From NCBI GenBank assembly GCA_947471745.1, contig CANJKZ010000723.1, forward strand, positions 8,252,501 to 8,316,500: a DNA stretch of 64,000 nt, read 5' to 3'. Both the position numbers and the translations under genes were made by a program. This DNA comes from Closterium sp. Naga37s-1. Its lineage: Eukaryota; Streptophyta; Zygnematophyceae; Desmidiales; Closteriaceae. How positions within the stretch are numbered: position 1 is the first letter of the stretch; each line of letters begins with the position of its first letter. Below the pieces are notes generated by a model. It saw only the letters and a program-made list of their open reading frames with translations. It made no database searches and was not told the origin of the DNA. Below, piece by piece: positions 42,982-53,965 of the stretch.

Positions 42982-45202
42982 CTACGCGAGTGCGTGTATG
43001 TCGCGGAATCCCCGGCTCCTCAGGTACACTTGCAGGGCAGGGTGGTTTTCAATGTTGGCCAGGGGCACCCAGCTATCCTCAGTTGGCGTGCGGTCCTTCC
43101 AGCGAACGAGGAATTCAATCCTCCTGATTCCCGTGGGGTGTCGAATCCGATGGCTCAGGATTTTTTCGGGCTCGATGATCGGTTCTGATGCACGTCGAGT
43201 CATGGATGGCGGGCGGTGGCGAGGCAATTGGCTTGTGGTTGGGATGTATGGGCGAAGCAAGCTGACGTGGAACGAAGGGCTGATGTACCAGTCGGTCGGT
43301 AACAGTAGGTGCGTGGTTACTGGCGTGATCATGTGGCTGATTTGGAATGGGCCACAGTAGCGCGGTCGCAGTTTTGGTACGTCGGGCAGTCGCAGGTTTT
43401 GCGTGTCGAGCAGTACGTAATCCCCTGACTGGTAGGTGACGGGTCGGCGGTGGCGGTCGGCGTTGCGCTTAGCGATGACATTTGCTTTTTTAATTGCTTC
43501 TGCAGCTCTGGTGCGGGCAGCTTGCAGAATTTCGGCGAATTGTTGTGCACGTGGTGTCGGATTGTCCGGACTCGGCGTCATGGGCACTGTAGGATTTTGC
43601 CCGTAGTTCAGGTAGAAGGGGGACTGCTGCGTCGTCGCTGACGTGGCGTTGTTGTACGCGAACTCGATCAGCGGCAGCTGCTAATCCCAAGTCGTGGGGT
43701 CGTCGCACGTGGCACGAATCAACTACTCCATCGTCTGATTCGTCCGCTCCGTTTGGCCGTCGGTCTCGGGGTGGTACGACGAACTGAACTGTAGCCTGGT
43801 CCCGAACTGCTCCCAGAGGTTTTTCCAGAAGTTGCTGGTAAACTTCGTGTCCCTGTCGCTGATAATCGCTGCTGGTATCCCGTGCAGGCGAACAACGGCT
43901 GCGATGAACAGACGAGCGGTCTCCTCGGCTGAGATCGACTTTTTGCACGCAGCGAAGTGTGCCATCTTCGTCAGCCTGTCAACGACGACCATCACCGCGT
44001 CGTTACCCCCAGGGTTCGAAGGTAACCCTGTGACGAAGTCCATGGTAACCTGCTGCCAGGCGCGCTCGGGCGGTGGTATCGGCTGCAATTGACCCGCCTT
44101 CCGCTTCCTCGAGCTCTTCATCACCTGACACGTGGGGCACGAGCCCACGTGCTGCTGTACGTCGGTCAACAGCTCCGGCCAGTAATAATACCGCTGCAGT
44201 TGCTGTCGCGTTTTTTCTACCCCAAAGTGTCCCGAGGTAATTCCGTCGTGTGCCTCCCGCAGTAGCAGCTCCCTCAGTAGTGAGTACGGAGGTACCCAGA
44301 TGCGGTTGGTGCCTGTTTTTACGTAATAAACTCCTTTAGCTTCTGCCAGTTGCTGTGAGTTTCCAGTCGTGAAAAATGGGTCGGTGCGGTATCCGTGGGT
44401 GAATAGGCCTGTTAACAGCGGGTTGGTCTGGGCGAGTAGGATGGCGTGGAGTTGGGCGGTAGGGCGGGTGAGTGCGTCGGCGATGTTGGATGCGCCTTTC
44501 TTGTACGTAACCGTCTAGTGGAAGTTGGACTCGAGGTAGTCCAGCCAGCGAATTTGTCGCGGATTGAGATTTGGTTGGGCGCGTAAGTACTGTAGTGATC
44601 GGTGGTCTGTCCGTACTGTCACGTCGGCGCCAGTCAGGTAACACCGCCAAACCTTGAACGCGTGCACGATCGCCAACATTTCGCGGTCGTGTATCGGGTA
44701 GTTGCGTTCGGGCGGGTGCAGTTTGCGGGACTCGTACGCGATTGGCTGGAGGCCGTTCCCGAAATCCTGCAACAGTACTGCTCCCACAGCGATGTCACTT
44801 GCGTCAGTGACGAGCTCGAACGGACGGTGTGGATCGGCGATGTGAAGCACGGGCGGTGAGCACAAAATGTTTTTGAGGGCCGAGAGGGCAGCTTGCTCTT
44901 TCTCCCCCCACGTGTACTCAACCCCCTTCCTCAGCAGGTCAGTCAACGGGGCAGTCAGCTTCGCCATGTCGGGGACGAACCGGCGCACGTAGTTGACGAA
45001 CCCCAGAAAACTCTGCAACTCTGTCAAGTTGGTCGGCGCGTGCCACGCCTGAATCGTCGCAATTTTCTTCGGGTCTATTTCCACTCCTGCGGCTGAAATA
45101 ACGTGTCCCAAAAACTCCAGACGGTCCTGTAAAAATTCACACTTAGACGCTTTTGTCAGTAGGCGGTTCTCACTCAGTATTGTAAAAACTGCTTCGATGT
45201 CC
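42982..45202 (-). pseudogene. Gypsy pol, downstream part (RT end, RNase H, integrase, chromodomain)
   Basis: Past the Copia insert, the frame on minus continues with the end of reverse transcriptase (FLQDRLEFLGHVISAAGVEI), RNase H (LVTDASDIAVGAVLLQDFG, TDHRSLQYL), the integrase zinc finger (AHDGITSGHFG, CPTCQVMKSS), and the catalytic core with both Asp and the Glu (MDFVTGLP, ISDRDTKFTS, HPETDGQTERTNQ). It ends with a chromodomain (IRRIEFLVRWKDRTPTEDSW) and a stop at 42982. Chromodomains steer such elements to heterochromatin. In-frame TAG stops occur at about 44515 and 43723; the second follows TME, where Gln is likely in the family. Confidence 0.93.
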
Positions 45203-45207
45203 TGTAA
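45203..45207. other. Target-site duplication TGTAA, left copy (Copia D)
   Basis: TGTAA precedes the left LTR of Copia D and recurs at 52699-52703. Confidence 0.95.
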
Positions 45208-45339
45208 TGTGATAATGAGAACGAGAATGGATGAACTATGAAATGAAGTGAGTACAAATATGAAACCCTAATTGGTTGTACCCCCTATGGGATACCCCAC
45301 TATAGCCTACACAACAGCATAAGCTACAATGTTCTGACA
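45208..45339 (-). mobile_element. 3' LTR of Copia D (132 bp)
   Basis: TGTGATAATGAGAACG...AATGTTCTGACA on plus; identical to the right LTR. Confidence 0.97.
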
Positions 45340-45352
45340 CACCCCCATAGGC
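45340..45352 (-). other. Polypurine tract of Copia D
   Basis: On minus it reads GCCTATGGGGGTG immediately before the 3' LTR. The same junction survives in Copia B next to 5588. Confidence 0.65.
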
Positions 45353-45551
45353 AAAGTGGGGGAGAACAAGGGGTCACAAGACCAGTCAAGCAAAGCAAAG
45401 CAAAGCAAGCTCAGGGTGGATCACAAAGTCACCACACAGTCCGAGCACAGGGTCAAGGCCACACGGCCAGTTCACATGCAAGAGTAAACACATATATATA
45501 AAGCTAGACAAGCAAGAGCAGGTATATATATATGTGAGAGTACAAGCAAGG

Positions 45552-48500
45552 TCAAGAGGAGAGCAAGTGAGGCAAGACGGGCACAAGACCCAGCTGAGTG
45601 CAGAAGCGCTGATGATCACAAGGCGGAAGTGCCTTGGTGAAGACATCAGCAGTGTTGGCCTCAGAGGCCACGTACGCAAGCCGCAACTGTCCACGTTGCT
45701 GTAGCTCACGAGCAAGGAAGTAGCGGAGAGCAATGTGCTTTGTTCTGTGCTCCAGTCGCTGCTCTCGACACAAGGCCAGCATGGCCTTGTTGTCTACGTA
45801 CAGGACTGGAGGAGAACGAGGCGGCTCTCCAAGGTCGGTCAGCAGGTAGGTGAGCCAGCGAAGCTCCTGTGCAGCCATGGCCCCGGCGTAGATCTCAGCC
45901 TCACAACTCGAGCCAAGAACAGAAGACGAGCGAGTAGCCCGCCACGAAACAGAGCCGGAACCAAGGCTGAAGGTGTAACCCTGTGACGACCGCTGCGTAG
46001 CCTGGTCGTCAGCCCAAGAAGCGTCCGCGTGCCCAGTGAGGACCACTGGACTCCGCCCTCCAAGCACTAGCCCCATGCCCGACGTACTGCACAAGTAGCG
46101 CAACACCCTCTTCGCTGCAGCCATGTGCTCTGGTCTGTGTCTCCCAGGAGCAACATAGCGTGCAAGAATGCTAAGAGGGTATGCAAGGTCAGGTCGTGTG
46201 CAGGTCATCAGGTACATGAGGCAGCCAACAAGCTCTGGGTACGGGCCACTCGACTCTACGGACTCATCCGAAGGCAGAGCTGAGAGCGAGTGGCGAGTAG
46301 ACAGAGGAGTGGCCTGAGGCGAGGAGTACGTGAAGCCGAAGCGCTGAAGGACCTGCTGCACCATGTGTGACTGAGTCAGGGTAATGGTGCGGCGTGCTCT
46401 GTCCCGGGTGATCTGCAAGCCAAGGTAGCTGCGCAGTTCACCCAGGTCTGTGCACGTGTGTCTCTTCTGCAGCTCGGACTTCACGTAGGTGAGTCCAGCA
46501 GTGTCAGCTGTGGCAAAGACCAAGTCGTCGACGTACACGAGGATGTAGAACGGCGGCAGAGAGGTGTCGGTGCGTAGAAACAGCGACGGGTCGGCAGTAG
46601 AAGGAGCAAACCCAAGAGCCGCAAGCGTAGTCCTCAGTGTGTCGTGCCACTCACGTGGCGCCTGGCGGAGACCGTAGACTGGACGCCGGAGACTCCACTG
46701 GGTACCAGGAGGGAAAGACCCAGTGAAGCCAGGTGGGCGACGCAGCCAGATCTCCTCGTGCAGGCTGCCCTGCAAGAAAGCTGTGCTGAAGTCAAGAGAG
46801 TGCAGCTCGTAGTCACGGTGAGCAGCAACGTGCAGCAGTACCCGAAGAGTGGTCATCTTCGGGGTGGGGGAGAAGGTCTGAAAGTAGTCAACTCCCTGCC
46901 GCTGACTGAAGCCACGAGCCACGTAACGCGCCTTGAAGACAGGCGGAGAACCCGGCGGCCGCTTCACCCTGAAGATCCACATGCCACTGACGATGTTCGC
47001 CCCAGGAGGGGGGACAGCGTCAACGTAGGTGCCTGTGGACTTCCAGGAAGCCATCTCTGCATCCATAGCTGCCTGCCACTGAGAGGAGTAGGGACCCTCT
47101 ATCGCCTCCGCGTACGAGCGCGGAGTCGGGATGTCAAGTGCATCCGGGTCTCCCTCAGGGGTAAGCAGTACGGACACGAGATGAGATGAGGCAGCTGCCA
47201 GACACTGGAACTCCTCCTGCCTGTCCTCAAGGACGTCCGTGCCAAGGGCACACTCACCCCCGACGGACGGAGGACAGACAGACTCAGACTCAGCGACAAG
47301 ACTAGCAGCGTAGTCTAAGCGACAGCGAGCAGCAAAGTCGACGAGCTCAGTAACGAGAGCAGACGCAGCAGTAGACTCGAAAGAAGGGTCAGTGACAACA
47401 GTAGCAAGGAGACGCGTGACAGTAGGACTGGCAGCACGAAGAGAGTCCGACTCCGGGTCGGCAAGAGCAGGAAGAGAGGACTCAGGAGGAGAAGGCAAAG
47501 GGGCACGCAGAGGAGCAGTGGACGGACGCAGAGACATCCGGTGCGTGCCAGGGACAGGAGGAGGACGCTGACGCGAACCGCGACCACTAGTGCGAGCAGC
47601 ACGGACAGGCGACGCAGGGCGAGACGCAGGCTCACGACGCTCAGCCAGACCTCCAGTAGGACCAGTGTAGGGAGAAGGAGAAGGCAAAGGGGAGGTAGGC
47701 TGCAACTGTAGCTGGGACGAGACAGGCTGTGGACACTCTAAGGGAGGAGGAGGACCAGTAGAAGGTGGAAGACCAAGAACCTGCTGCAGGAGTGGAACGA
47801 AGTACGGTCGAGGCCGCGCGGCGACGGTAGAAGCAGCAGGGACAGCACCAGAACCCTCAGCAGGAGCACCTGCTCCAGCAGCACCACCAGTAGCTCCAGA
47901 ACCTCCAGCAGCACCAGGAGCACCCCCAGTAGGACTGCCAGCGGTAGTCTCAGCGCCAACACCCTCAGCAGCACCAGCTCCAGTGCACCCAGGACGAGCA
48001 CCTCCGGGACCCGCGACCGCAGCACCCTCAGCAGCCGAAGGACCTCCAGCACCAGCAGCACGCCTCCAGCGCCGGGCAAACCACTCACGCAGCTCCTGTG
48101 GCGAAAGTGGCTCCCGGCGAGACGAAGCACTCGGAGAACCTCCAGGCGGAGCACCTCCAGGCTCAGCACCCCCAGGCGTAGCACCCCTAGGCTCAGCACC
48201 CCCAGACGTAGCACCCCTAGGCTCAGCACCCCCAGGCTCAGCACCCCTAGGCTCAGCACCCCCAGGCTCAGCACCCCCAGGCCCAGCACCCCCAGGCTCA
48301 GCACCCCTAGGCTCAGCACCCCTAGGCTCAGCACCCCCAGACGTAGTACCCCCAGGCCCAGCACCCCTAGGCTCCGCACCCCCAGGTACAGCACCCCCAG
48401 TCTCAGCACCCTCAGCAGCACCAGAGTCACCAGTGACCTCGACAGGCTCGACTGCGTCTACCTGGGACACACCTGAAGGGGCAGGACCCTGAGGGGGGAG

Positions 48501-51500
48501 GGGGTCTACCTGGGGGGGGCCTGGTACCAGGAAGAGTGGGGGTGGGGGGAGGGACGGAGTGCGGTAGGGGAAGAGGCGGTAGTAGGGGACCGACTCGTCA
48601 AACGTGACGTCCTGGGAGGACAGAACACGGCGAGAGGTGGGGTGGTAAAACTGCCACCCAGGCGCGTCAGGGGGGAACCCCAGGAAGACGCAAGGAGCAG
48701 CACGAGGGGATAGTTTGTCCGCAGACAGGTCGCGGACAAACGCCCGAGATCCCCAGACCCGGAACGCCGACGCATCGCCAACCTTCCCCGTCCACAGTAA
48801 GGCTGGGGAGGTTTCCGGCCTGGAGACCCTGGGGTGGAGGTTGATCTGATGCGCCGCGTACCTCACCGCAAACGGCCACAGAAAATGGGGGGCAGCCGCA
48901 TGCATCATAGACGTACGAGCGACGTCCATGACCATGCCAATGCGGCGCTCAGCAATCCCATTTTGCTGCGGTGAGTCCGGAAGCGTGAAGGTCTGACGGA
49001 TGCCCCGTGCACGACAGTAGGCACGCAGAAGGCCAGAGGAGAACTCTCCGCCTCTGTCCGAGTGCAGACGCAGAACAGGAAAGTCCGAGCCGAAGCTCTG
49101 CCTGAGCTGGAGACGAGCTGCGCGGATCCAGTCGATCAGCACCTCAGTGATATCACCCTTGCTGCGCAAGGGGAAGACTGTGGTGTAACGCGAGTAGTCG
49201 TCAACAACGAGCAGGAAGTAGCGCCCGTGACCCTGTCCACGGACGCGGGCTGGGCCCCACACGTCCATGTGAAGTGTCTGCAACGGGGCCTCTGTCGAAG
49301 GAAACTGGGAGGAGTGAGGGGCAGCACGCTGGCGCCCCTCGACACAGGGGACACAGGCAGGGCCAGGGCCCTGAGGAAGGGGAGGGAGGGACCGGGGGAG
49401 ACCGGACACAAGAAGACGGGAGGCCATACCTCTGAGCCGAAGCAGAGAGGGGTGGCCAAGGCGGTGGTGCCAGAGGAGAGTCTCGTGAGACAGGAGACGA
49501 CACGAACAGGGGGCAGACTCAGGACCAGACCTGGACGCCGCAGCAAACACCTGACCCGACGTAACTACCCTACCAGACTCAGCAACTGGAGGAGACGCAG
49601 TGGTCAGAGTGTACAGGCTCGACCCCGGCTGACGGGTGAACGTAGCCAGGTGTCGGCCTGTGCCAGCCTCTGTACAGTGGGTCACTCGCTGACGTGCAGG
49701 AGTGAACTGGTGGACACCCGCATCCTGTAGGTCAGCACCACTCACCAGGTTCGTCGAGAACGAGGGGAGGTAGAGACCAGACAGGGTGCCAGAGGGAGCC
49801 GCCGGACACGGGAGGACTGTGGAGAAACGAGACAGGACCGGACCCCCAGAGGGGTCAGCCAGAGACACCGCAACCGGCCGACTAAGCGGCGTAAGTGTGG
49901 TGCGGTCCCGAAAGAAGGAGCGAGACGCCCCAGAGTCAAGAGTGAAGGTGAGGGAGGCCGAAGCCGACGCGGTACCTGAGAGAGCAGACTCACCAGTACC
50001 TGAGGACGCAGACACACCAGCACCTAGAGCAGCAGCGTCGTAAGCACCTAGGGCAGCAGCCTCACCAGTACCTAGAGCAGCAGTCTCAATGCCCGGATCG
50101 GGCTGGAAACACTGGTAACAGTCACCCTCATCACTAATAGACACAGCATACATGGCAGAGAGAATAGCATCAAAGTCCAGATCAAAGATGGCAACCCCCG
50201 CCCTAGACAGCTCGTCCCAGCGAGGGATCTCGGAGGCCTCCGGGAACTGGTGACGCCATGCGTCCGTCAGGCGGCCAAAGCAGCGCGGAGTGGGGTGCGC
50301 ACCCCCACACTGCTCACCCGCACGGTCGCCGGTGCGCAGGACGTAGGTACACTGACCAAAACCCCCACCCCGCTGGCGTGCAGTGTACCACTCACGGAGC
50401 TGCTGAGGGGACAGGGTCGCACGACCACGCTGCTGCTGCTGGCGCGAGCCACCACCGGAGCCACTCCTCTGCAAAGACCCGCGACCAGCTCCACCGCCAC
50501 CCCCACCGCCTCCACCGCCTCCGCTGCCTCCACTGCCGCCGCCGCCTCCACCGCCTCCTCCACCGCCGCCTCCTCCGCCACCTCCGCTACCACCGCCACC
50601 GCCGCCGCGGCCTCCGCCTCCACTGCCGCCACCGAACCCCCCACCCCCACCTCCACCTCCACCGCTACCCCCACTCCCCCCACTGCCTCCACCTCCACCT
50701 CCACCGCCCGCTCCTCCAGCTCCCTTGCCCCCCTTGCCCTTGCCAGGGCGGCGTCTCCCGCTAGGGGCAGACGCCGCACCGACCGACTCAAGACCAAGGA
50801 GGTCGGCCGAAGCAGCAGAGGCAACAGAGGGCAGCAGGGGGGAGGGAGAACACCCCTCAAAGATGGGGGTGCGCGGGTCACCTCGAGAGGCTCCTACAGC
50901 GACTATGCTCTTTTCTATCGCGAGGAGGGCCTTCTCGAGGAGGTCTACAGTGAGTGTGGTGGGACAGACTGAGAGAAAGTGGTCCCTGACTACTCGAAGG
51001 GAGTCAGGGAGGCGAGTGACGAGGAAGTACAGAGTGATGTACATGGGGGGGGGGTTCGCGGTGCAGAAGTCAGCAGGAAGTGCAGCGCGGTAGCGAGTGT
51101 CACTAGTGCGGAGGTGCGTAATGAGGTCAGCAACGGTGGGAAAAGAAGCAAGGTCAGGGAAGAGGTACGGCAGCATGAGACGGCTCAGTGCAGCAGTGGA
51201 AGGGGAGGAGTAGCGCGCGACTACAGCGGCGTACAAGGTCTGAGCACTCTTGTACTGACTAAAGTGCGCACGCTCGGAGGTAGGGAGGTGGCGACGCACA
51301 GCAAGACGTGCAGCAGCATCGCGCGTGGCCCACTGGGAGCGAACAGTGGCGTCAGCATCAGCAGCAGGGGCAGGGGAAGCGCCAGAGGTGAGGTCAAAGA
51401 GAGAGAGGCCGTCCGCCCTATCGCACTGTAAGAACAGCTGTAGGTCATCTACCCAGACCTCAAAGTCAATGGCCCGACCCTCAGCGTCAAAAGTGAGGAC

Positions 51501-51515
51501 ACTAGGGGTAGCCAT
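45552..51515 (-). CDS. Copia D gag-pol polyprotein, 1987 aa, intact
   Basis: The ATG at 51515 (MATPSVLTFDAEGRAIDFEV) matches the start in C. Order: helical gag (about 1-235), Gly-rich linker (about 260-355), a Cys/His motif near 387 spaced C-X13-C-X3-H-X4-C, protease LDSGAS near 525, pre-integrase zinc finger (HHRLGHPSLLRLRG...CVPC), integrase core from LHMDVWG near 748, linker of GGAEPRGAEPGG repeats (about 1035-1110), reverse transcriptase with LHSLDFSTAFLQGSL and YVDDLVFA near 1660, and RNase H with ADASWADD near 1833 and SSCEAEIYAG. Catalytic residues look complete. The zinc motif is not the usual C-X2-C-X4-H-X4-C. Gag and pol are fused with no frameshift or stop between, so how extra gag is made is unknown; splicing is possible. 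Confidence 0.95.
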   Translation of the reverse strand: MATPSVLTFDAEGRAIDFEVWVDDLQLFLQCDRADGLSLFDLTSGASPAPAADADATVRSQWATRDAAARLAVRRHLPTSERAHFSQYKSAQTLYAAVVARYSSPSTAALSRLMLPYLFPDLASFPTVADLITHLRTSDTRYRAALPADFCTANPPPMYITLYFLVTRLPDSLRVVRDHFLSVCPTTLTVDLLEKALLAIEKSIVAVGASRGDPRTPIFEGCSPSPLLPSVASAASADLLGLESVGAASAPSGRRRPGKGKGGKGAGGAGGGGGGGGSGGSGGSGGGGGGGGGFGGGSGGGGRGGGGGGSGGGGGGGGGGGGGGGGGSGGSGGGGGGGGGGGAGRGSLQRSGSGGGSRQQQQRGRATLSPQQLREWYTARQRGGGFGQCTYVLRTGDRAGEQCGGAHPTPRCFGRLTDAWRHQFPEASEIPRWDELSRAGVAIFDLDFDAILSAMYAVSISDEGDCYQCFQPDPGIETAALGTGEAAALGAYDAAALGAGVSASSGTGESALSGTASASASLTFTLDSGASRSFFRDRTTLTPLSRPVAVSLADPSGGPVLSRFSTVLPCPAAPSGTLSGLYLPSFSTNLVSGADLQDAGVHQFTPARQRVTHCTEAGTGRHLATFTRQPGSSLYTLTTASPPVAESGRVVTSGQVFAAASRSGPESAPCSCRLLSHETLLWHHRLGHPSLLRLRGMASRLLVSGLPRSLPPLPQGPGPACVPCVEGRQRAAPHSSQFPSTEAPLQTLHMDVWGPARVRGQGHGRYFLLVVDDYSRYTTVFPLRSKGDITEVLIDWIRAARLQLRQSFGSDFPVLRLHSDRGGEFSSGLLRAYCRARGIRQTFTLPDSPQQNGIAERRIGMVMDVARTSMMHAAAPHFLWPFAVRYAAHQINLHPRVSRPETSPALLWTGKVGDASAFRVWGSRAFVRDLSADKLSPRAAPCVFLGFPPDAPGWQFYHPTSRRVLSSQDVTFDESVPYYRLFPYRTPSLPPPPLFLVPGPPQVDPLPPQGPAPSGVSQVDAVEPVEVTGDSGAAEGAETGGAVPGGAEPRGAGPGGTTSGGAEPRGAEPRGAEPGGAGPGGAEPGGAEPRGAEPGGAEPRGATSGGAEPRGATPGGAEPGGAPPGGSPSASSRREPLSPQELREWFARRWRRAAGAGGPSAAEGAAVAGPGGARPGCTGAGAAEGVGAETTAGSPTGGAPGAAGGSGATGGAAGAGAPAEGSGAVPAASTVAARPRPYFVPLLQQVLGLPPSTGPPPPLECPQPVSSQLQLQPTSPLPSPSPYTGPTGGLAERREPASRPASPVRAARTSGRGSRQRPPPVPGTHRMSLRPSTAPLRAPLPSPPESSLPALADPESDSLRAASPTVTRLLATVVTDPSFESTAASALVTELVDFAARCRLDYAASLVAESESVCPPSVGGECALGTDVLEDRQEEFQCLAAASSHLVSVLLTPEGDPDALDIPTPRSYAEAIEGPYSSQWQAAMDAEMASWKSTGTYVDAVPPPGANIVSGMWIFRVKRPPGSPPVFKARYVARGFSQRQGVDYFQTFSPTPKMTTLRVLLHVAAHRDYELHSLDFSTAFLQGSLHEEIWLRRPPGFTGSFPPGTQWSLRRPVYGLRQAPREWHDTLRTTLAALGFAPSTADPSLFLRTDTSLPPFYILVYVDDLVFATADTAGLTYVKSELQKRHTCTDLGELRSYLGLQITRDRARRTITLTQSHMVQQVLQRFGFTYSSPQATPLSTRHSLSALPSDESVESSGPYPELVGCLMYLMTCTRPDLAYPLSILARYVAPGRHRPEHMAAAKRVLRYLCSTSGMGLVLGGRSPVVLTGHADASWADDQATQRSSQGYTFSLGSGSVSWRATRSSSVLGSSCEAEIYAGAMAAQELRWLTYLLTDLGEPPRSPPVLYVDNKAMLALCREQRLEHRTKHIALRYFLARELQQRGQLRLAYVASEANTADVFTKALPPCDHQRFCTQLGLVPVLPHLLSS

Positions 51516-51574
51516 GACAGCAGTAGACCAGCAGTGCAAGGAGTAGGGGAAGAGCACGCAGTGACAGAGGGTCT

Positions 51575-52480
51575 GTGCTCACCGGACAGGGCTGCTCGGG
51601 CGGCTCGGCTGCAGGGCGGCTCGGCCGCTGGGCGGCTCGGCGGCTGGGCGGCTCGGCGGCTGGGCGGCTCGGCAGCTGGGCGGCTCGGCGGTCGGCTGCA
51701 CGGCGGCTCGGTTGGTGGGCGGCCGGGCGGCTCGGCTGCAGCGCGGCTCGGCGGCGGGGCGGCTCGGCTGCTCTGCTGCTGGGCGGCTCGGCTGCGCTGC
51801 TGTTGGGCGGCTCGGCTGGGCCGCTGACGTAGTGAGGCGGCGGGGCCGCGAAGACGGGCGGCGGGGCCGCTGCAGAGAAGCGGCGGGGCCGCAGTGAAGG
51901 GCGGCGGGGCCGCAACGAGAGAGGCGGCGGGGCCGCAGCGAGAGAGGCGGCGGGGCCGCAGCGAGAGAAGCGGCGGGGCCGCGAAGTCGGGCGGCGGGGC
52001 CACTGAGTAGGGCGGCGGGGCCGCAGTGAGAGGCGGCGGGGCCGCAGCGAGAGAGGCGGCGGGGCCGCGAAGACGGGCGGCGGGGCCGCTGAGACGGGTG
52101 GCGGGGCCGCAGTGAGTGGCGGCGGGGCCGCAGCGAGAGATGGCGGCGGGGCCGCAAAGACGGGCGGCGGGGCCGCAACGAGAGAGGCGGCGGGGCCGCA
52201 ACGAGAGAGGCGGCGGGGCCGCAGGTAAGGGCGGCGACGGGCCGGGGCGGCTCGAAGCCGCAGGTAGAGGCGGCGCGAAGCCGCGGGAAGGGCGGCGACG
52301 GGCCTGGGCGGCGCGAAGCCGCAGGTAGGGGCGGCGCGAAGCCGCCGGTGAGGGCGGCGCAAAGCCGCGGGTAAGGGCGGCGACGGGCCGGGAAAAAGGG
52401 CGGCGCGCCGCAGCCGCTAGGGCGGCTCGACGCGACCGTAAGGGCGGCGCGACGGGCCGCTAGGTGCGACTCGACGGGCC
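51575..52480 (-). repeat. GC-rich repeat leader of Copia D
   Basis: Between the primer-binding site and gag lie two repeat blocks: about 51590-51830 with GGCGGCTCGGC units and about 51835-52400 with GCGGCGGGGCCGC units. All three minus frames are largely open (Arg/Pro/Ala/Ser). Copia C has an equivalent leader. Confidence 0.85.
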
Positions 52481-52551
52481 GCTAAAAAAAAAAGGCAGGC
52501 GCGACTCGAGGCGCGCTTCGGTGGGCCCAAGGAACAGTCCCTAGGAGGGGA

Positions 52552-52566
52552 CCTGCTCTGATTCCA
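52552..52566 (-). other. Primer-binding site of Copia D
   Basis: On minus it reads TGGAATCAGAGCAGG, one base from the initiator-Met tRNA complement, and abuts the LTR. Confidence 0.8.
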
Positions 52567-52698
52567 TGTGATAATGAGAACGAGAATGGATGAACTATGA
52601 AATGAAGTGAGTACAAATATGAAACCCTAATTGGTTGTACCCCCTATGGGATACCCCACTATAGCCTACACAACAGCATAAGCTACAATGTTCTGACA
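52567..52698 (-). mobile_element. 5' LTR of Copia D (132 bp)
   Basis: Identical to 45208-45339. Confidence 0.97.
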
Positions 52699-53906
52699 TG
52701 TAAGTGCTGTGCTCTGTCAGGGCTGTAAATCAGTATGTCGTCCAGGTATACTATGACGCACTTATCTAAGAGTGGGCGGAAAGCTTCGTTCATGGTCATT
52801 TGGAAAGTGGCGGGGGCGTTGGTCAGTCCGAAGGGCATGACGGTGTATTCGAAGGATCCGTAGCGTGTTCGGAATGCGGTTTTAGGGCAGTCGGGCGGAT
52901 TGACACGAATCTGATGGTAACCCCCCCGGAGGTCGATTTTCGAGAAAACCCGGGCTGTGCGCAGTTGGTCGATCAGTTCGTCGGCTCGTGGGATGGGGTA
53001 ACGGGATTTGATGGTAACCCTGTTCAGTGCTCTGTAATCGATGCACATGCGAAATCCCCCGTCTTTTTTCGGTGTAAACAGTATCGGTGCTGCGAAAGGC
53101 GACGAACTAGGGCGAATGAACTCCTTCTCGAGCAGGTAATCGAGCTGCTTCCTCAGTTCGTCCAGTTCGGGCTGGGTCAGTCGGAACTGTCGCTGTACTG
53201 TTGGCTGTGCCCCCGGTTCCAATTCTATTCTGTGATCGTGCGGTGGCTGAGGTGGCAGTCCCGTCGGTAAGTCGTCCGGGAAAATGTCGCTGTACTGCTT
53301 CAACAGTGCTGCCAGGTCACTCGGTACGTCGGTCAGCAGTTTCTGCAAATCCCCTCCCTTGTCTGATGCCTCGGCTTCCCGAATGTCGACCGCGTACACG
53401 TCAGCTCCCGCCGCTACGGCGCGTTTCATCGTGATCGCGTTGACACGCACCGACGAAGACTCAGGCGAGCCCCAGCGAGGTAGGGCGATGTGGTTACCGT
53501 TCACTCGCACGGTGCAGTCACCCATCGTCCAGTCGATTCGCGGATTGTGTCGTCGCAACCAATCACGCCCGAGTAAAATATCGGTTCCGTCGAGGGTCGT
53601 TGCGAGCATTTCTTGGCTAAATGTGAAGTTACCCCCGCATCGAATCCGAACCCGGTCTACGCGTTCCCGTATTGCCAGCGGCGTGCCGTCTACCAGTCGT
53701 GCGTCGATCTCAGGTAAACATCTGTCCAGTGGCAGTCGCAGTTTTCGTGCTGTAGCAGTGTTGATGAGGCTGTGGCTGGCTCCCCCGTCTACGAAGATTT
53801 TAACTAAGTCCGTCCCGATTTTCCCACTAAGCAGTATAGGGGTGTCTACCGTAGTACCCTCCTTATTCGGCCGGGTGTGGTCGATTGCGTGAACCGGCAC
53901 AATCAC
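52699..53906 (-). pseudogene. Gypsy pol, upstream part (protease and reverse transcriptase)
   Basis: On minus the frame encodes a retropepsin-like segment ([23 protein letters not shown] in place of the usual D-S/T-G-A) and a second [12 protein letters not shown] block. Reverse transcriptase follows ([57 protein letters not shown]). The frame is cut a few codons later (near DRAQHL) by the Copia D insertion and resumes at 45202. Confidence 0.93.
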
Positions 53907-53965
53907 TCGGTGAGGGTCGGTTGGGTCGGACGAGCGGCGTGACCTGTCAGTAGAGGGCCCGTCTG

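Larger units (their letters stand above)
45208..52698 (-). mobile_element. Copia element D, intact and young, nested in Gypsy pol
   Basis: This 7,491-bp element has two identical 132-bp LTRs by my base-by-base reading and an exact TGTAA target duplication. It has a primer-binding site, a polypurine tract and a single uninterrupted gag-pol frame. It inserted into the reverse transcriptase region of the Gypsy element, shortly after the YLDDILIYS motif, in the same orientation. Identical LTRs mean it inserted after the Gypsy element did and very recently. It is the only element in the window with all parts needed for transposition. Confidence 0.97.
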
